Shown here: piece by piece, positions 24,679-33,228 of the stretch
Numbering within the stretch: the stretch's first letter is position 1
How the letters are laid out: the number at the start of each line of letters is the position of its first letter
Source: Chitinophagaceae bacterium
GTDB lineage: Bacteria; Bacteroidota; Bacteroidia; Chitinophagales; Chitinophagaceae
Length of the DNA: 39,470 nucleotides
Assembly: GCA_025449935.1 (NCBI GenBank)
Contig: JANWIJ010000065.1
Coordinates: 1-39,470 of the forward strand
Direction: 5' to 3'
Made by a program: the position numbers and the translations under genes
Notes under the pieces: model-generated
What the model was told of the DNA's origin: nothing
What the model saw: only the letters and a program-made list of their open reading frames with translations
Databases searched by the model: none

Positions 24679-26622
24679 ATGCAGCTTTCGGTAATCATAG
24701 TCAATTATAACGTTAAACACTTTTTGGAGCAATGCCTTCATTCTGTGCTAAAAGCTGTTAAAGGGATACAAGCCGAGGTGCTGGTGATTGATAATAATTC
24801 CACGGACGGGAGTACGGCCTATCTCAAGCCGATGTTCCCGGCCATTCATTTTATCGTTAATACAGAAAACCTGGGTTTTGCCAAAGCGTGTAACCAGGGT
24901 TTGCGTAACGCGACCGGCAAATACATTCTCTTCCTGAACCCTGATACCATTGTTCCGGAAGACTGTTTCCAGCAATGCATCGCCTTTTTAGCGGCACACC
25001 CCGATGCCGGTGCCCTGGGTATTAAAATGATGGACGGCAGCGGGCAGTTTCTCAAAGAATCCAAAAGGGCTTTCCCGGGGCCCACGACTTCATTATATAA
25101 GTTATTTGGTCTTTCAAAACTTTTCCCACGCTCCAGAACTTTTTCAAAATATCACCTGGGCTACCTGGATGAAAATAAAAATAGCGAAGTAGATGTGCTG
25201 GCAGGAGCATTTATGCTGCTGAAAAAAGAGGTATTGGATAAAATAGGCGGCTTTGATGAAATTTTTTTCATGTATGGCGAAGATGTGGACCTGAGCTACC
25301 GGATACAAAAAGCCGGGTACAGGAATTACTATTTTGCGGGGAGCAGCATTCTGCATTTCAAAGGGGAAAGCACTAAAAAAGGAACCCTGAACTATGTGCG
25401 CATGTTTTATAATGCCATGAGCACATTTGTGCGCAAACATTACGGGGGCAGCCGTGCAGGCATTTTTAATTTACTTATCCACCTGGCCATCTGGTTCCGG
25501 GCTATCCTGACCGCCACGGGAAATTTTATCCGCCGTATCGGCCTCCCACTCCTGGATGCCGGCCTGATCCTGGTTTCTTTCTGGCTGGTAAAAAACATAT
25601 GGACAGACTATGTGCGAAGAGATATCCAGTATGAAAACAAATTATTGTGGATCGCCTTCCCGGCTTACACCATTTTTTTCCTGATCACGGCTTATTATGC
25701 GGGGTTATATGACCGGTGGTACAAGCGGTCAGAGTTAATTCGTTCGATGTTGATCGCTACTATTTTTTTACTGGCAGCTTACTCTTTGCTGCCGGAACAA
25801 TACCGTTTTTCAAGGGGTATTATTTTATTCGGGGCGACGCTTGCATTTGTATTCATTAGTTTATTACGATGGGCCCTGATGCAAACAAATGTTTTAAGCA
25901 GTAATAAAGAAAAGGCAGGAAGCACGGCAACGGTTGTGGCTGGAACATCCGCGGAATACGGGGAAGTGCTGCAATTATTAAAAGCAGCGGGCCTGGAGAA
26001 AAGAGTGCTGGGAAGAATATCGGTAGAAGAAACAGATAATACCGCCCTTGCTCACCTGCATCAATTGCGGAAACTTTCGGTAACCCTTCCATTCCGGGAA
26101 ATAATTTATTGCCAGGGGTTTTTATCCTTTGCTGGCATCATCAACAACCTGCAGCAATTGCCCGGGGGTGTTACGGCAAAAATACATTCCCGGGGAAGCG
26201 GGAGTATTATAGCAAGCATCTCCAAGGACAGTTTGGGAGAATCCGTTTCAAAAGAGAACGGGTACAAGCTGAGCGACCCCTATAACCGACGGCTAAAAAG
26301 ACTGATTGATGCGGGCACTGCTTTTTTTTTCCTGGTAAGTTTTCCCGTGCAACTGTTTATCGTCAAGAAACCTGTTAATTTCCTGCGCAACTGTTTAGCT
26401 GTCCTGTTTGCAAAAAAAACATGGATCGGTTATGCTATCCCTGAAAAAAATCTGCCGGCCCTCCATCCGGCTGTCATAGCCTGTAACGGGTTGCCCGCAG
26501 CAGCAGCCGGTCAATTACCAACAGAAAGTTTGCAAATGATGGATTACTGGTATGCCCGGGACTATGAACCCATGAACGATTTAAAAATGATTGGGAAAAC
26601 CTACCGCAAGCTGGGAGGTTAA
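24679..26622 (+). CDS. GT2 glycosyltransferase fused to a degenerate sugar-phosphotransferase-like module
   Basis: From ATG 24679 it has 647 residues. Residues 1-245 are a GT2 domain of rhamnosyltransferase/WbbL type: LSVIIVNYNV, NNSTDGS (39-45), LNPDT (86-90) and the ED motif GEDVDLSYRI. Five hydrophobic helices span about 263-400. A Rossmann-like segment (about 417-515, STATVVAGTSAEYGE) resembles the CoA-binding-like domain of WcaJ/WbaP-type transferases. The end resembles the last part of the bacterial sugar transferase domain (RRLKRLIDAG, a hydrophobic segment, then DYWYARDYEPMNDLKMIGKT). The catalytic core of that family (FRQ.RVG, KFRSM, DELPQ, LVGPRP blocks) is absent. The GTG at 24673 is an alternative start. 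It is likely an inner-membrane enzyme of surface-polysaccharide or LPS assembly. Confidence 0.83.
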   Translation: MQLSVIIVNYNVKHFLEQCLHSVLKAVKGIQAEVLVIDNNSTDGSTAYLKPMFPAIHFIVNTENLGFAKACNQGLRNATGKYILFLNPDTIVPEDCFQQCIAFLAAHPDAGALGIKMMDGSGQFLKESKRAFPGPTTSLYKLFGLSKLFPRSRTFSKYHLGYLDENKNSEVDVLAGAFMLLKKEVLDKIGGFDEIFFMYGEDVDLSYRIQKAGYRNYYFAGSSILHFKGESTKKGTLNYVRMFYNAMSTFVRKHYGGSRAGIFNLLIHLAIWFRAILTATGNFIRRIGLPLLDAGLILVSFWLVKNIWTDYVRRDIQYENKLLWIAFPAYTIFFLITAYYAGLYDRWYKRSELIRSMLIATIFLLAAYSLLPEQYRFSRGIILFGATLAFVFISLLRWALMQTNVLSSNKEKAGSTATVVAGTSAEYGEVLQLLKAAGLEKRVLGRISVEETDNTALAHLHQLRKLSVTLPFREIIYCQGFLSFAGIINNLQQLPGGVTAKIHSRGSGSIIASISKDSLGESVSKENGYKLSDPYNRRLKRLIDAGTAFFFLVSFPVQLFIVKKPVNFLRNCLAVLFAKKTWIGYAIPEKNLPALHPAVIACNGLPAAAAGQLPTESLQMMDYWYARDYEPMNDLKMIGKTYRKLGG

Positions 26623-26700
26623 TACGGTCATTTCTCCCCTATATTCGCACAAATCCAACTTAAACATTACGTAACTTTAAATAAATCCTTTTCTTATCTC

Positions 26701-28233
26701 ATGGCGACGATCATTGAATTTAAGCTTCCAAAGGCATTAGCGGCCGCACTGCGTATTCCGCCAAATGACCCACGCCGCCAGCAAATAAGAGTACTGAAGA
26801 AGCTATTGAAAAAAGCAAGATTTACTGAATTCGGGCAGCATTACCGCTTTGACGAGATTCTATTAAGCAAAAACCCCGGGAAAAAATTCCAGGAACTGGT
26901 GCCCGTTCATGATTACAATAAAATTTACCAGGAATGGTGGATGAAAACACTGGATGGTGTACCCGATGTGGCCTGGCCCGGGAAGATCAAATACTATGCA
27001 TTAAGCTCGGGCACTTCAGAAGCAGCCAGTAAATACATTCCTGTCACCAGGGAACTGTTGCGGAGTAATACCGTAAATTATTTACGCCAGTTGCTGAGTT
27101 TGATACGCTATGAAGACGCGAATAAAAGAGCGATGACCAAGGGTTTCCTGATGCTCGGCGGCGCCACCGATCTTAAGAAAGGAAAAGCGGGCTGGTATGC
27201 GGGCGATCTCAGCGGGATATTGGCTAAAAAAAGACCCTTTTGGTTCCAGACATTTTATAAACCGGGCGGACGGATCGCAGCCATGACGGACTGGAACCAG
27301 AAACTAAATGAAATCGTAGAACATGCCCGGGAATGGGATATCGGTTATATCGTCGGCGTACCGGCCTGGTGCCAGATGTGCATGGAAATGGTGATCGATC
27401 ATTACAAGGTCAGTAACATTCATGAGATATGGCCCAACTTCAGTTTTTTTGTTCACGGGGGAGTAGCCTTTGAGCCCTATAAAAAGGGGTTTGAAAAATT
27501 ATTGGGGAAACCGATTGTCTATATAGAAAACTATCTCTCCAGCGAAGGCTTTATCGGCTATAAAACCAGGGAGCATGCCCGGGGTATGCAGCTTATTTTA
27601 AACAATAATATTTTTTTCGAATTTGTTCCTTTTGATAATACCAACTTCGATACCGAGGGAAGAATAGTGGATAATCCGGAAGTAAAAATGGTTCACGAAG
27701 TGGAGGAAGGAAAGGAATATGCGCTGTTGATGAGCACCAATGCCGGGGCCTGGCGTTACCTGATCGGCGATACCATCAAATTTGCCGACGTGGAAAAATG
27801 CGAAGTAACGATCACGGGCCGTACCAAGCATTACCTCAGTCTTACGGGCGAACACCTGAGCGTGGAGAATATGAATAAAGCAGTAGAACTCGTCAGCGAA
27901 GAATTTAACATCAGTATTCCGGAATATACCGTAGTCGGGTTTCCATATGAAAATTTCTTTGCACATAAATGGTATGTGGCAACAAACGATCCCGTGGACC
28001 CGGCCCAGTTGAAAAAGAAAATTGACGGGCACCTGCGGCTTTTAAATGATGACTATGCTACAGAAAGGGATAGTGCATTGAAAGAAGTTTTCCTGCAGGT
28101 GCTGCCCGAAGAAAAGTTTATGAAATTCATGGAGATAAAAGGAAAAATCGGCAGCCAGCATAAATTTCCCCGGGTAATGAAAGGCAAAATGCTGGAAGAA
28201 TGGACTCGTTTTATTGAAACCGGCACTATTTAA
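26701..28233 (+). CDS. GH3-family acyl-acid adenylating enzyme
   Basis: This 510-residue protein has the GH3/auxin-responsive-type fold, a branch of the acyl-adenylate superfamily that joins an acid to an amino acid or amine. Motifs are the ATP-binding loop YALSSGTSEAASKYIPVT (99-116), HGGVAFEPYKKGFE, ENYLSSEGFIGYKT, and RYLIGDTIKF plus ITGRTKHYLSLTGEHLS near the hinge. No signal peptide. The bacterial substrate is not known. LysE follows, 50 bp downstream on the same strand, which may suggest that the product is a small amino-acid-like metabolite to be exported; this is only an association. TAACTTTA (26672-26679), close to the -7 consensus, lies 22 bp before the start. Confidence 0.85.
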   Translation: MATIIEFKLPKALAAALRIPPNDPRRQQIRVLKKLLKKARFTEFGQHYRFDEILLSKNPGKKFQELVPVHDYNKIYQEWWMKTLDGVPDVAWPGKIKYYALSSGTSEAASKYIPVTRELLRSNTVNYLRQLLSLIRYEDANKRAMTKGFLMLGGATDLKKGKAGWYAGDLSGILAKKRPFWFQTFYKPGGRIAAMTDWNQKLNEIVEHAREWDIGYIVGVPAWCQMCMEMVIDHYKVSNIHEIWPNFSFFVHGGVAFEPYKKGFEKLLGKPIVYIENYLSSEGFIGYKTREHARGMQLILNNNIFFEFVPFDNTNFDTEGRIVDNPEVKMVHEVEEGKEYALLMSTNAGAWRYLIGDTIKFADVEKCEVTITGRTKHYLSLTGEHLSVENMNKAVELVSEEFNISIPEYTVVGFPYENFFAHKWYVATNDPVDPAQLKKKIDGHLRLLNDDYATERDSALKEVFLQVLPEEKFMKFMEIKGKIGSQHKFPRVMKGKMLEEWTRFIETGTI

Positions 28234-28283
28234 ACAACGACTTCCGGCAGTTCCAGGCTGCCACGGTTGCTTACTCTTAGGAT

Positions 28284-28916
28284 ATGCTTGAGGTAATGCT
28301 CAAAGGGCTGACATTTGGTTTACTGCTGAGCATTTCAGTAGGACCCGTTCTCTTTTCTATCATCAAGCAAAGTCTCAATAATGGTCACCGGGGTGGTTTT
28401 GCTTTTGTTATCGGCGTCTCCGCGAGTGATGTAACCCTGTTGCTGGTCAGCAATGTTTTTACCGAATTATTCAATAGCCTGGTTACTTATAAAACGGAAG
28501 TAGGAGTGGCCGGATGCATTTTCCTGGTATCCATGGGCATCTATTTTCTTTTTTTTAAAAAAGTCAAAGTAAACGAACAGGGAAAACAGGTATTTAAGTT
28601 CCGGAAACGGGATTACGCTAAAATATTCTTCTCGGGTTATTTTATGAATACCCTGAACCCCGCCGTTTTTATTTTCTGGATTACCACCTCCACAGCGGTC
28701 GTTACCCACAGTATCAATGACCGGATCATCATTTTCTCTACCTGTCTTATCTGGATGCTGGGCACCGATATTTTGAAAGTGTTGCTGGCCGGTAAGATCC
28801 GTAACCGGTTAACGCCGCACAATATTCACATCATAAACCGCGTGAACGGGATCATCCTTATTGTTTTTGGAATAGCCCTGATCTGGGGCCTGCTGGTATA
28901 TGGGAAACGTCTTTAA
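28284..28916 (+). CDS. LysE/RhtB family transporter
   Basis: This 210-residue inner-membrane exporter has about six hydrophobic helices: 5-28, 38-58, 68-90, 112-135, 145-165 and 186-206. The conserved N-terminal motif GLLLSISVGPVLFSIIKQSLNNG is typical of LysE-type exporters of amino acids or related compounds. GYFMNTLNPAVFIFWI is the second characteristic motif, with its asparagine-proline turn. The substrate is unknown. It follows the GH3-type enzyme by 50 bp on the same strand and may be co-transcribed. Confidence 0.88.
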   Translation: MLEVMLKGLTFGLLLSISVGPVLFSIIKQSLNNGHRGGFAFVIGVSASDVTLLLVSNVFTELFNSLVTYKTEVGVAGCIFLVSMGIYFLFFKKVKVNEQGKQVFKFRKRDYAKIFFSGYFMNTLNPAVFIFWITTSTAVVTHSINDRIIIFSTCLIWMLGTDILKVLLAGKIRNRLTPHNIHIINRVNGIILIVFGIALIWGLLVYGKRL

Positions 28917-28999
28917 TTCCAGGTTCAGCTGCCAGCTTTTATTTCAGTACTTCGGTCAATTTTATACCTGCGGGAGCAGCGTGTTAAAAATTAGCTTCT

Positions 29000-29007
29000 T
29001 ATTTTTA
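29000..29007 (+). promoter_or_regulatory. Possible -7 promoter element of mtgA
   Basis: TATTTTTA differs at one position from TAnnTTTG and lies 23 bp before the mtgA start codon, as at other genes in this window. No convincing -33 element was seen. Confidence 0.3.
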
Positions 29008-29029
29008 TCGCTTAATAGAAGGAAACCCC

Positions 29030-29758
29030 ATGACCAGCAGGGAATTTTTTTTAAAAGGATGGCGATGGATAAAAAAAATATTCATTGTCCTGTTTATTGC
29101 ACAGCTGGTTTATATCCTGCTGTTAAAATGGGTGAACCCGCCGGTTACAGTTACTCAATTCGTAAGCTGGGTTAGCGGGCATGGTTTGAAAAGGGATTAT
29201 ATTGGCCGGAAGGCTATTTCGCCCAATGCAAAACTGGCGGTGATCGCAGCGGAAGACCAGTTGTTCCCTGATCACAGCGGGTTCGACTGGAAAAGTATTA
29301 AAAAAGCCATGCGGTATAATGAAAAAAAACCGGGGCGGGTAAGAGGCGGAAGCACGATCAGCCAGCAGGTAGCCAAAAATGTTTTCCTGTGGCAGGGCCG
29401 GAGCTGGATCCGGAAAGGAATGGAAACCTATTTTACCTTTATGATAGAACTATTGTGGAGCAAAAAAAGAATACTGGAAGTATACCTGAATGTGGTGGAG
29501 ATGGGGGAAGGAGTTTTTGGTATTGAAATGGCGGCTCGCGAATTCTTTAATAAGACCGCCGGGAATTTATCCCGCCAGGAAGCCGCTCTTATTGCAGCCT
29601 GTTTGCCAAACCCCAAGCGTTTTAAAGCCAAGACCCCTTCGGGGTCTATCCTGTCAAGATCAAAAACGATTATGCGGCAAATGAACAACCTGCTCACCGA
29701 CCCCGATATACAAAGAGTGATTGGCGCGGCTCCACCCGGATCAAAACGACCTATTTAA
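29030..29758 (+). CDS. mtgA: Monofunctional peptidoglycan glycosyltransferase
   Basis: Polymerises lipid II glycan chains on the periplasmic face of the inner membrane. The protein has 242 residues, the usual length for MtgA, with one N-terminal membrane anchor (about 15-33) and then a GT51 domain. Motifs: VIAAEDQLFPDHSGFDW (71-87, catalytic Glu at E75), RGGSTISQQVAKNVFL (105-120) and EVYLNVVEMGEGVFGIE (150-166). No transpeptidase domain is present, which separates it from bifunctional PBPs. It ends convergently with the GT39 gene, with 8 bp of overlap. Confidence 0.95.
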   Translation: MTSREFFLKGWRWIKKIFIVLFIAQLVYILLLKWVNPPVTVTQFVSWVSGHGLKRDYIGRKAISPNAKLAVIAAEDQLFPDHSGFDWKSIKKAMRYNEKKPGRVRGGSTISQQVAKNVFLWQGRSWIRKGMETYFTFMIELLWSKKRILEVYLNVVEMGEGVFGIEMAAREFFNKTAGNLSRQEAALIAACLPNPKRFKAKTPSGSILSRSKTIMRQMNNLLTDPDIQRVIGAAPPGSKRPI

Positions 29759-31418
29759 TCAGCAGTTCAACCTTATCACTGTTATGCGTTGGAATATGGA
29801 AACTGCTGTTGATGGCAAAGCGGAGGTAATATTTTCCAACCGGTAAACCCGGGTAGAGAACCACTTGTTTTTCTTTATTCTCCACCATATCCTTCAAGGA
29901 GACGGGGATAAAAACGTCTTTCATCCATCCACCCGCATTAAAAATCCCGATCCTTACTGTGTCTTTTGTGGGGGATTTTTTTTCAATAAAACGTGCATAT
30001 GATTCCGGAACCTGGAATGAACAGGCCAGTATAATACTATCTCCCGGCATCCCTTTGAGCTTTTTATGCGGAGTGGCAATATTTATTTTAGCAAAAGAAG
30101 AAAAGGCGGAATCATATTTATAACCAACCCACCCGATGGGAGTTTTGAGTGAATCTGGAAACAAAAACATGTCGTGGTTGTCCAGGATGTAAACGGGTTT
30201 GCCAAGCAGGGAATCTTCAAGTGGCCAGGCATTGTAATTGTTTTTTCTTTCTTTATACAAATTCTGCGAATAAGTGGGCTGGCCCGAATAGAACCAGTAT
30301 TTGGATGCCCGCTGGTAGGAATTTCTGAAGACAACCGGCAGGGCATGTGTTTTTTCTCTCATTTCCTGCGGCCAGCTTTCCCAGGAATGATATCTTTTTT
30401 GGATTTCTTTCAGGGGTACGATGTCGGCAATCATCACGATCCGCCCCAGCAGCACAAGCATAAGCGTAAGAGGAAGTAATTTATAAAGCAACCGCTGCCA
30501 TTTCAGTTTTTCAAGCAGGAACTGGTGGGTTAAAACAACCAGGGGTACCAGCGCCGGGGAGGTCCAGTTGCCTTCTATATGTCCCCGGAACGACATGAGA
30601 AAAAAGAAAATATAAATTCCCCACAACGTAACACGAAGTGAATGCTCCAGCTGGTTTTTAGGTCTATACAGCAGGGCGGCGGGAAATAAGATAAACCCGG
30701 CAACAGGACCCGCCAGTAATACCTGCCCGATAATATAATCGGCCGTAAAAGAGAACTTATAGGAGCTTACATTGCTTTCAAATAAATGATACCGGAAACT
30801 CACCCAGTCATGCTGGTATTGCCACCAGAGATGGGGAGCGAATAATAACAGGGCAACCAGCCCGGCCACCCAGGTTTTATAATTAAGCAATAATTTCCAG
30901 TTTGATAAAATAGTAAATACAACAATCAGCACAGCATGGTATTTACTGTAAAAAAGCAGGGCCGTTGCCAGGCCAAGTAAAATAGCCGGTAAAACCGACC
31001 GGTTGGCGAGGAAGCGTTTGTAGCACAAAAAATATAAGGCGGTAAAAAAAATCGAGGGATTATCCGGCACCGCAATAAACCCGCTTACCTGGAAGGCTGC
31101 AATAGAAAGCATGATGCCATAGAATAAAAAAGGGTTTTTTTTATCGAGCAGCTTTTCAATAATGAACAACGAACAAATATTCAGCAATAAAGGAAAAAGA
31201 CGGACGCCCAGCTCATCCGGGAAAATAGCATACCCCATTTTTATCAGCAGGGCGGTCATTGGCGGGTGATCGAAATAGCCCCAGTCTAAAAACCTGGAAT
31301 AGACCCAGTAATAAGCTTCATCATCCTGCAGTTCCGTGAGACCCGATTGAACCAGTCCGAGTAAAAGCCATAAGCCGTAGAAAAGGAGCCGGTGATTTTT
31401 TTGTAAAATCTCTTTCAT
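29751..31418 (-). CDS. GT39-type membrane glycosyltransferase (ArnT/PMT-like)
   Basis: This 555-residue polytopic protein has the acidic first-loop motif TELQDDEAYYWVYSRFLDWGYFDHPP (28-53) that GT39/ArnT-like enzymes use to bind polyprenyl-phosphate sugars. Ten or more hydrophobic helices follow. The C-terminal 200 residues are soluble, probably periplasmic, and contain VYILDNHDMFLFPD. Such enzymes transfer a sugar or aminosugar from an undecaprenyl carrier to lipid A, protein or glycan; the acceptor cannot be told from sequence. Its 3' end overlaps mtgA by 8 bp in the convergent arrangement. The NadR-like gene lies just upstream on the same strand. Confidence 0.85.
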   Translation of the reverse strand: MKEILQKNHRLLFYGLWLLLGLVQSGLTELQDDEAYYWVYSRFLDWGYFDHPPMTALLIKMGYAIFPDELGVRLFPLLLNICSLFIIEKLLDKKNPFLFYGIMLSIAAFQVSGFIAVPDNPSIFFTALYFLCYKRFLANRSVLPAILLGLATALLFYSKYHAVLIVVFTILSNWKLLLNYKTWVAGLVALLLFAPHLWWQYQHDWVSFRYHLFESNVSSYKFSFTADYIIGQVLLAGPVAGFILFPAALLYRPKNQLEHSLRVTLWGIYIFFFLMSFRGHIEGNWTSPALVPLVVLTHQFLLEKLKWQRLLYKLLPLTLMLVLLGRIVMIADIVPLKEIQKRYHSWESWPQEMREKTHALPVVFRNSYQRASKYWFYSGQPTYSQNLYKERKNNYNAWPLEDSLLGKPVYILDNHDMFLFPDSLKTPIGWVGYKYDSAFSSFAKINIATPHKKLKGMPGDSIILACSFQVPESYARFIEKKSPTKDTVRIGIFNAGGWMKDVFIPVSLKDMVENKEKQVVLYPGLPVGKYYLRFAINSSFHIPTHNSDKVELLIK

Positions 31419-31444
31419 GTCGGTTACGAAAATAACTACAAATA

Positions 31445-31990
31445 TCAGGGGAGGTTACTTACGGCGGCAATGGCTTTTTGCAATCTTTCTTCCTCCACAC
31501 CACTGATATCGGCCCACGGCACCGCCTGGTTGATCATGCTATCTTTATAAATAGCATACAGCTTCCTGCGGCTTTCAATGTCCGGGTATTCCCGTAACTC
31601 ATCGGGTGTCCAGGGCAGGTCTGTATTGCATAAAAGGTACAGATCATATTTTCTTTCCACGATCTGCTCCAGGATGAACCGGTGACATTTGCCAAATACA
31701 AACTCACACCAGACTTTCATAACATACATATCCGTGTCTATGAAGAGAGGAGGATGGGGAATGGATATGGAGGAATGGGATGCGGTTAGCATGGCTGTAT
31801 ACTCATCTTCAAGCGCTAACTGCCCCCGGGCGATACTTAACAGGTCGTCATAAGTATAATCCGTTCCGTTCGTCAGCAGGTATTCCCGGGCAAACTCCGG
31901 GCACCACATCGTTTCGTACTGTTGGGCCAGTTGCTCACACAAGGTGCTCTTGCCGGTGCTTTCGGGTCCTATGATCACAATTTTTTTCAA
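31445..31990 (-). CDS. NadR-like ATPase (probable ribosylnicotinamide kinase)
   Basis: This 181-residue soluble P-loop protein contains GPESTGKST (8-16) and EFAREYL, and FIDTDMYVMKVWCEFVFG in the middle. The last is the Walker B-like part of the ribosylnicotinamide kinase domain of NadR. The C-terminus with YDLYLLCNTDLPWTPDELRE matches the same domain. The adenylyltransferase and DNA-binding domains of full NadR are missing. It probably phosphorylates nicotinamide riboside imported by PnuC, whose gene lies two genes away on the same strand. No riboswitch was seen. It is divergent from the hsp20 gene. Confidence 0.85.
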   Translation of the reverse strand: MKKIVIIGPESTGKSTLCEQLAQQYETMWCPEFAREYLLTNGTDYTYDDLLSIARGQLALEDEYTAMLTASHSSISIPHPPLFIDTDMYVMKVWCEFVFGKCHRFILEQIVERKYDLYLLCNTDLPWTPDELREYPDIESRRKLYAIYKDSMINQAVPWADISGVEEERLQKAIAAVSNLP

Positions 31991-32080
31991 CGGCTTGTTC
32001 CGATTAGTGCGGAGACAACTTTTTACCTGCTGTAACTGTTATTGTAATGTTATTCAATTTTTTCACTAAAACAAAAAAAC

Positions 32081-32500
32081 ATGAACTACAATCAGTCATG
32101 TGCCGCAAAAGGCAATCAGTACGGAAGCAGGAACCTGTCTGCCGGCCAGGGAGGCCGTCACCTGTACATCCGGTCAGCGCAAAGAGCTGCCGTAAACATT
32201 TACCGGACCGAGACCAGTTTTGAAATGCTGGTGTTCGCCCCCGGCCGGATCAAAGAAAACTTTCACCTCGGTGTAAAGGGAAACGAACTCACTGTTTCCT
32301 ATACGCCACCGGAAGGCTTTCCACGGTTTGAATGGATACAGCGGGAATACAGCCGCGGAGGTTTTGTAAGAACCTTTACGATCAGTGACAGCATTGATAC
32401 TTCGAAGATCAGTGCCAGGTATGAGGCGGGGGTATTACAGGTAAGCCTGCCGGTCATCGCCGGTAAGGAAACCAATCCGCAGGAAATCCCGATTCAATAG
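32081..32500 (+). CDS. Hsp20/alpha-crystallin family small heat-shock protein
   Basis: This 139-residue protein has an alpha-crystallin domain at about 36-125. AAVNIYRTETSFEMLVFAPG is the entry strand, LGVKGNELTVSYTPPEG is in the middle, and FVRTFTISDSIDTSKISARYEAGVLQVSLPVI ends with the family's characteristic GVLxVxLP. The N-terminus is Gly/Ser/Asn-rich and disordered, typical of small heat-shock holdases. The C-terminal IPIQ resembles the IxI anchor that caps the neighbouring subunit. It sits in the opposite orientation between the NadR-like gene and pnuC. Its terminator lies within the pnuC coding sequence. Confidence 0.88.
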   Translation: MNYNQSCAAKGNQYGSRNLSAGQGGRHLYIRSAQRAAVNIYRTETSFEMLVFAPGRIKENFHLGVKGNELTVSYTPPEGFPRFEWIQREYSRGGFVRTFTISDSIDTSKISARYEAGVLQVSLPVIAGKETNPQEIPIQ

Positions 32501-32522
32501 TATCAGAAGTTGGTTGGTTGGT

Positions 32523-33173
32523 TTAAGGAAGGTGGCGGTCCGCAGGGACGGTCACCTTTTTTGTTCTTTGTATCCACTCCTTCAATCCAAAGAAAGCCAT
32601 CACCAGCAGAACCAGGTAATACACACTGGTAAACACGTATGCCTTTACAAAGTATAATGGAATGGAAGCAATATTGGTGGCAATCCACCAATACCAGCTT
32701 TCTACTTTCTTTTTTGTCATCAGCCACATAGCGGTGAAGGCCGTTGCGGAAGCAAAAGCATCCGCCCAGGGAATGGCACCCGTTGCAAAGGATTTTTTCA
32801 GGTAAGTAAGTGAAAAAAATATGGCCGCGTAAAAAATGCTGAAGAATAAAACCTGCTGCCCCCATTCCTTTTTATTGGAAAAAGTAATGCTGACAACGGG
32901 GTGCAGCTGCGCGTCTTTTTTAGCCCAGAGCAACCAGCCGTAAAGACTCATGACCGTATAATAAAAATTTACCGCGGCTTCGCCCAGCAGGTGACCTTTA
33001 AAACTCAAATAGATATAGATAATCGTATTGATCAGCCCGACCGGGTACACCAGGATATTTTCCAACCGGCTGAACCATACACTGGCAATACCGGCAAACA
33101 CGGCAAGGTATTCCAGCCAGCCGGTGTGTTTGATTCCTTCAATGAACTGGTGATAGATTTCCTGTAATGACAA
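32523..33173 (-). CDS. pnuC: PnuC nicotinamide riboside (or related) transporter
   Basis: This 216-residue integral membrane protein has about seven hydrophobic helices. Family motifs include VYPVGLINTIIYIYLSFKG, NFYYTVMSLYGWLLWAKKD and, near the C-terminus, SWYWWIATNIASIPLYFVKAYVFTSVYYLV. The last resembles the substrate-binding W-W/N motif of PnuC. It probably imports nicotinamide riboside by facilitated diffusion, trapped by the NadR-like kinase. The relatives PnuT (thiamine) and PnuX (riboflavin) cannot be fully excluded, but the nearby kinase supports the NAD role. The last dozen codons (KKVTVPADRHLP) fall within a hairpin that looks like the hsp20 terminator on the other strand. Confidence 0.9.
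   Translation of the reverse strand: MSLQEIYHQFIEGIKHTGWLEYLAVFAGIASVWFSRLENILVYPVGLINTIIYIYLSFKGHLLGEAAVNFYYTVMSLYGWLLWAKKDAQLHPVVSITFSNKKEWGQQVLFFSIFYAAIFFSLTYLKKSFATGAIPWADAFASATAFTAMWLMTKKKVESWYWWIATNIASIPLYFVKAYVFTSVYYLVLLVMAFFGLKEWIQRTKKVTVPADRHLP
32529..32562 (+). terminator. Rho-independent terminator of hsp20 within pnuC
   Basis: 32529-32541 pairs with 32546-32558 (12 of 13 pairs including one G-T wobble; one G-G mismatch) around a GCAG loop. A run of T follows (32557-32562). The structure serves hsp20 on the plus strand. On the other strand the same bases encode the last residues of PnuC. Confidence 0.7.
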
Positions 33174-33228
33174 GCGGGTTCTTTGCTGTAAACTTAATTA
33201 ATAAAAAAGCAAACCTTACAGGGATAAT

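Noticed and set aside
28247-28264. GGCAG/CTGCC hairpin between GH3 and LysE genes
   Set aside because: Short stem with no T run, so not counted as a terminator; the two genes may be co-transcribed.
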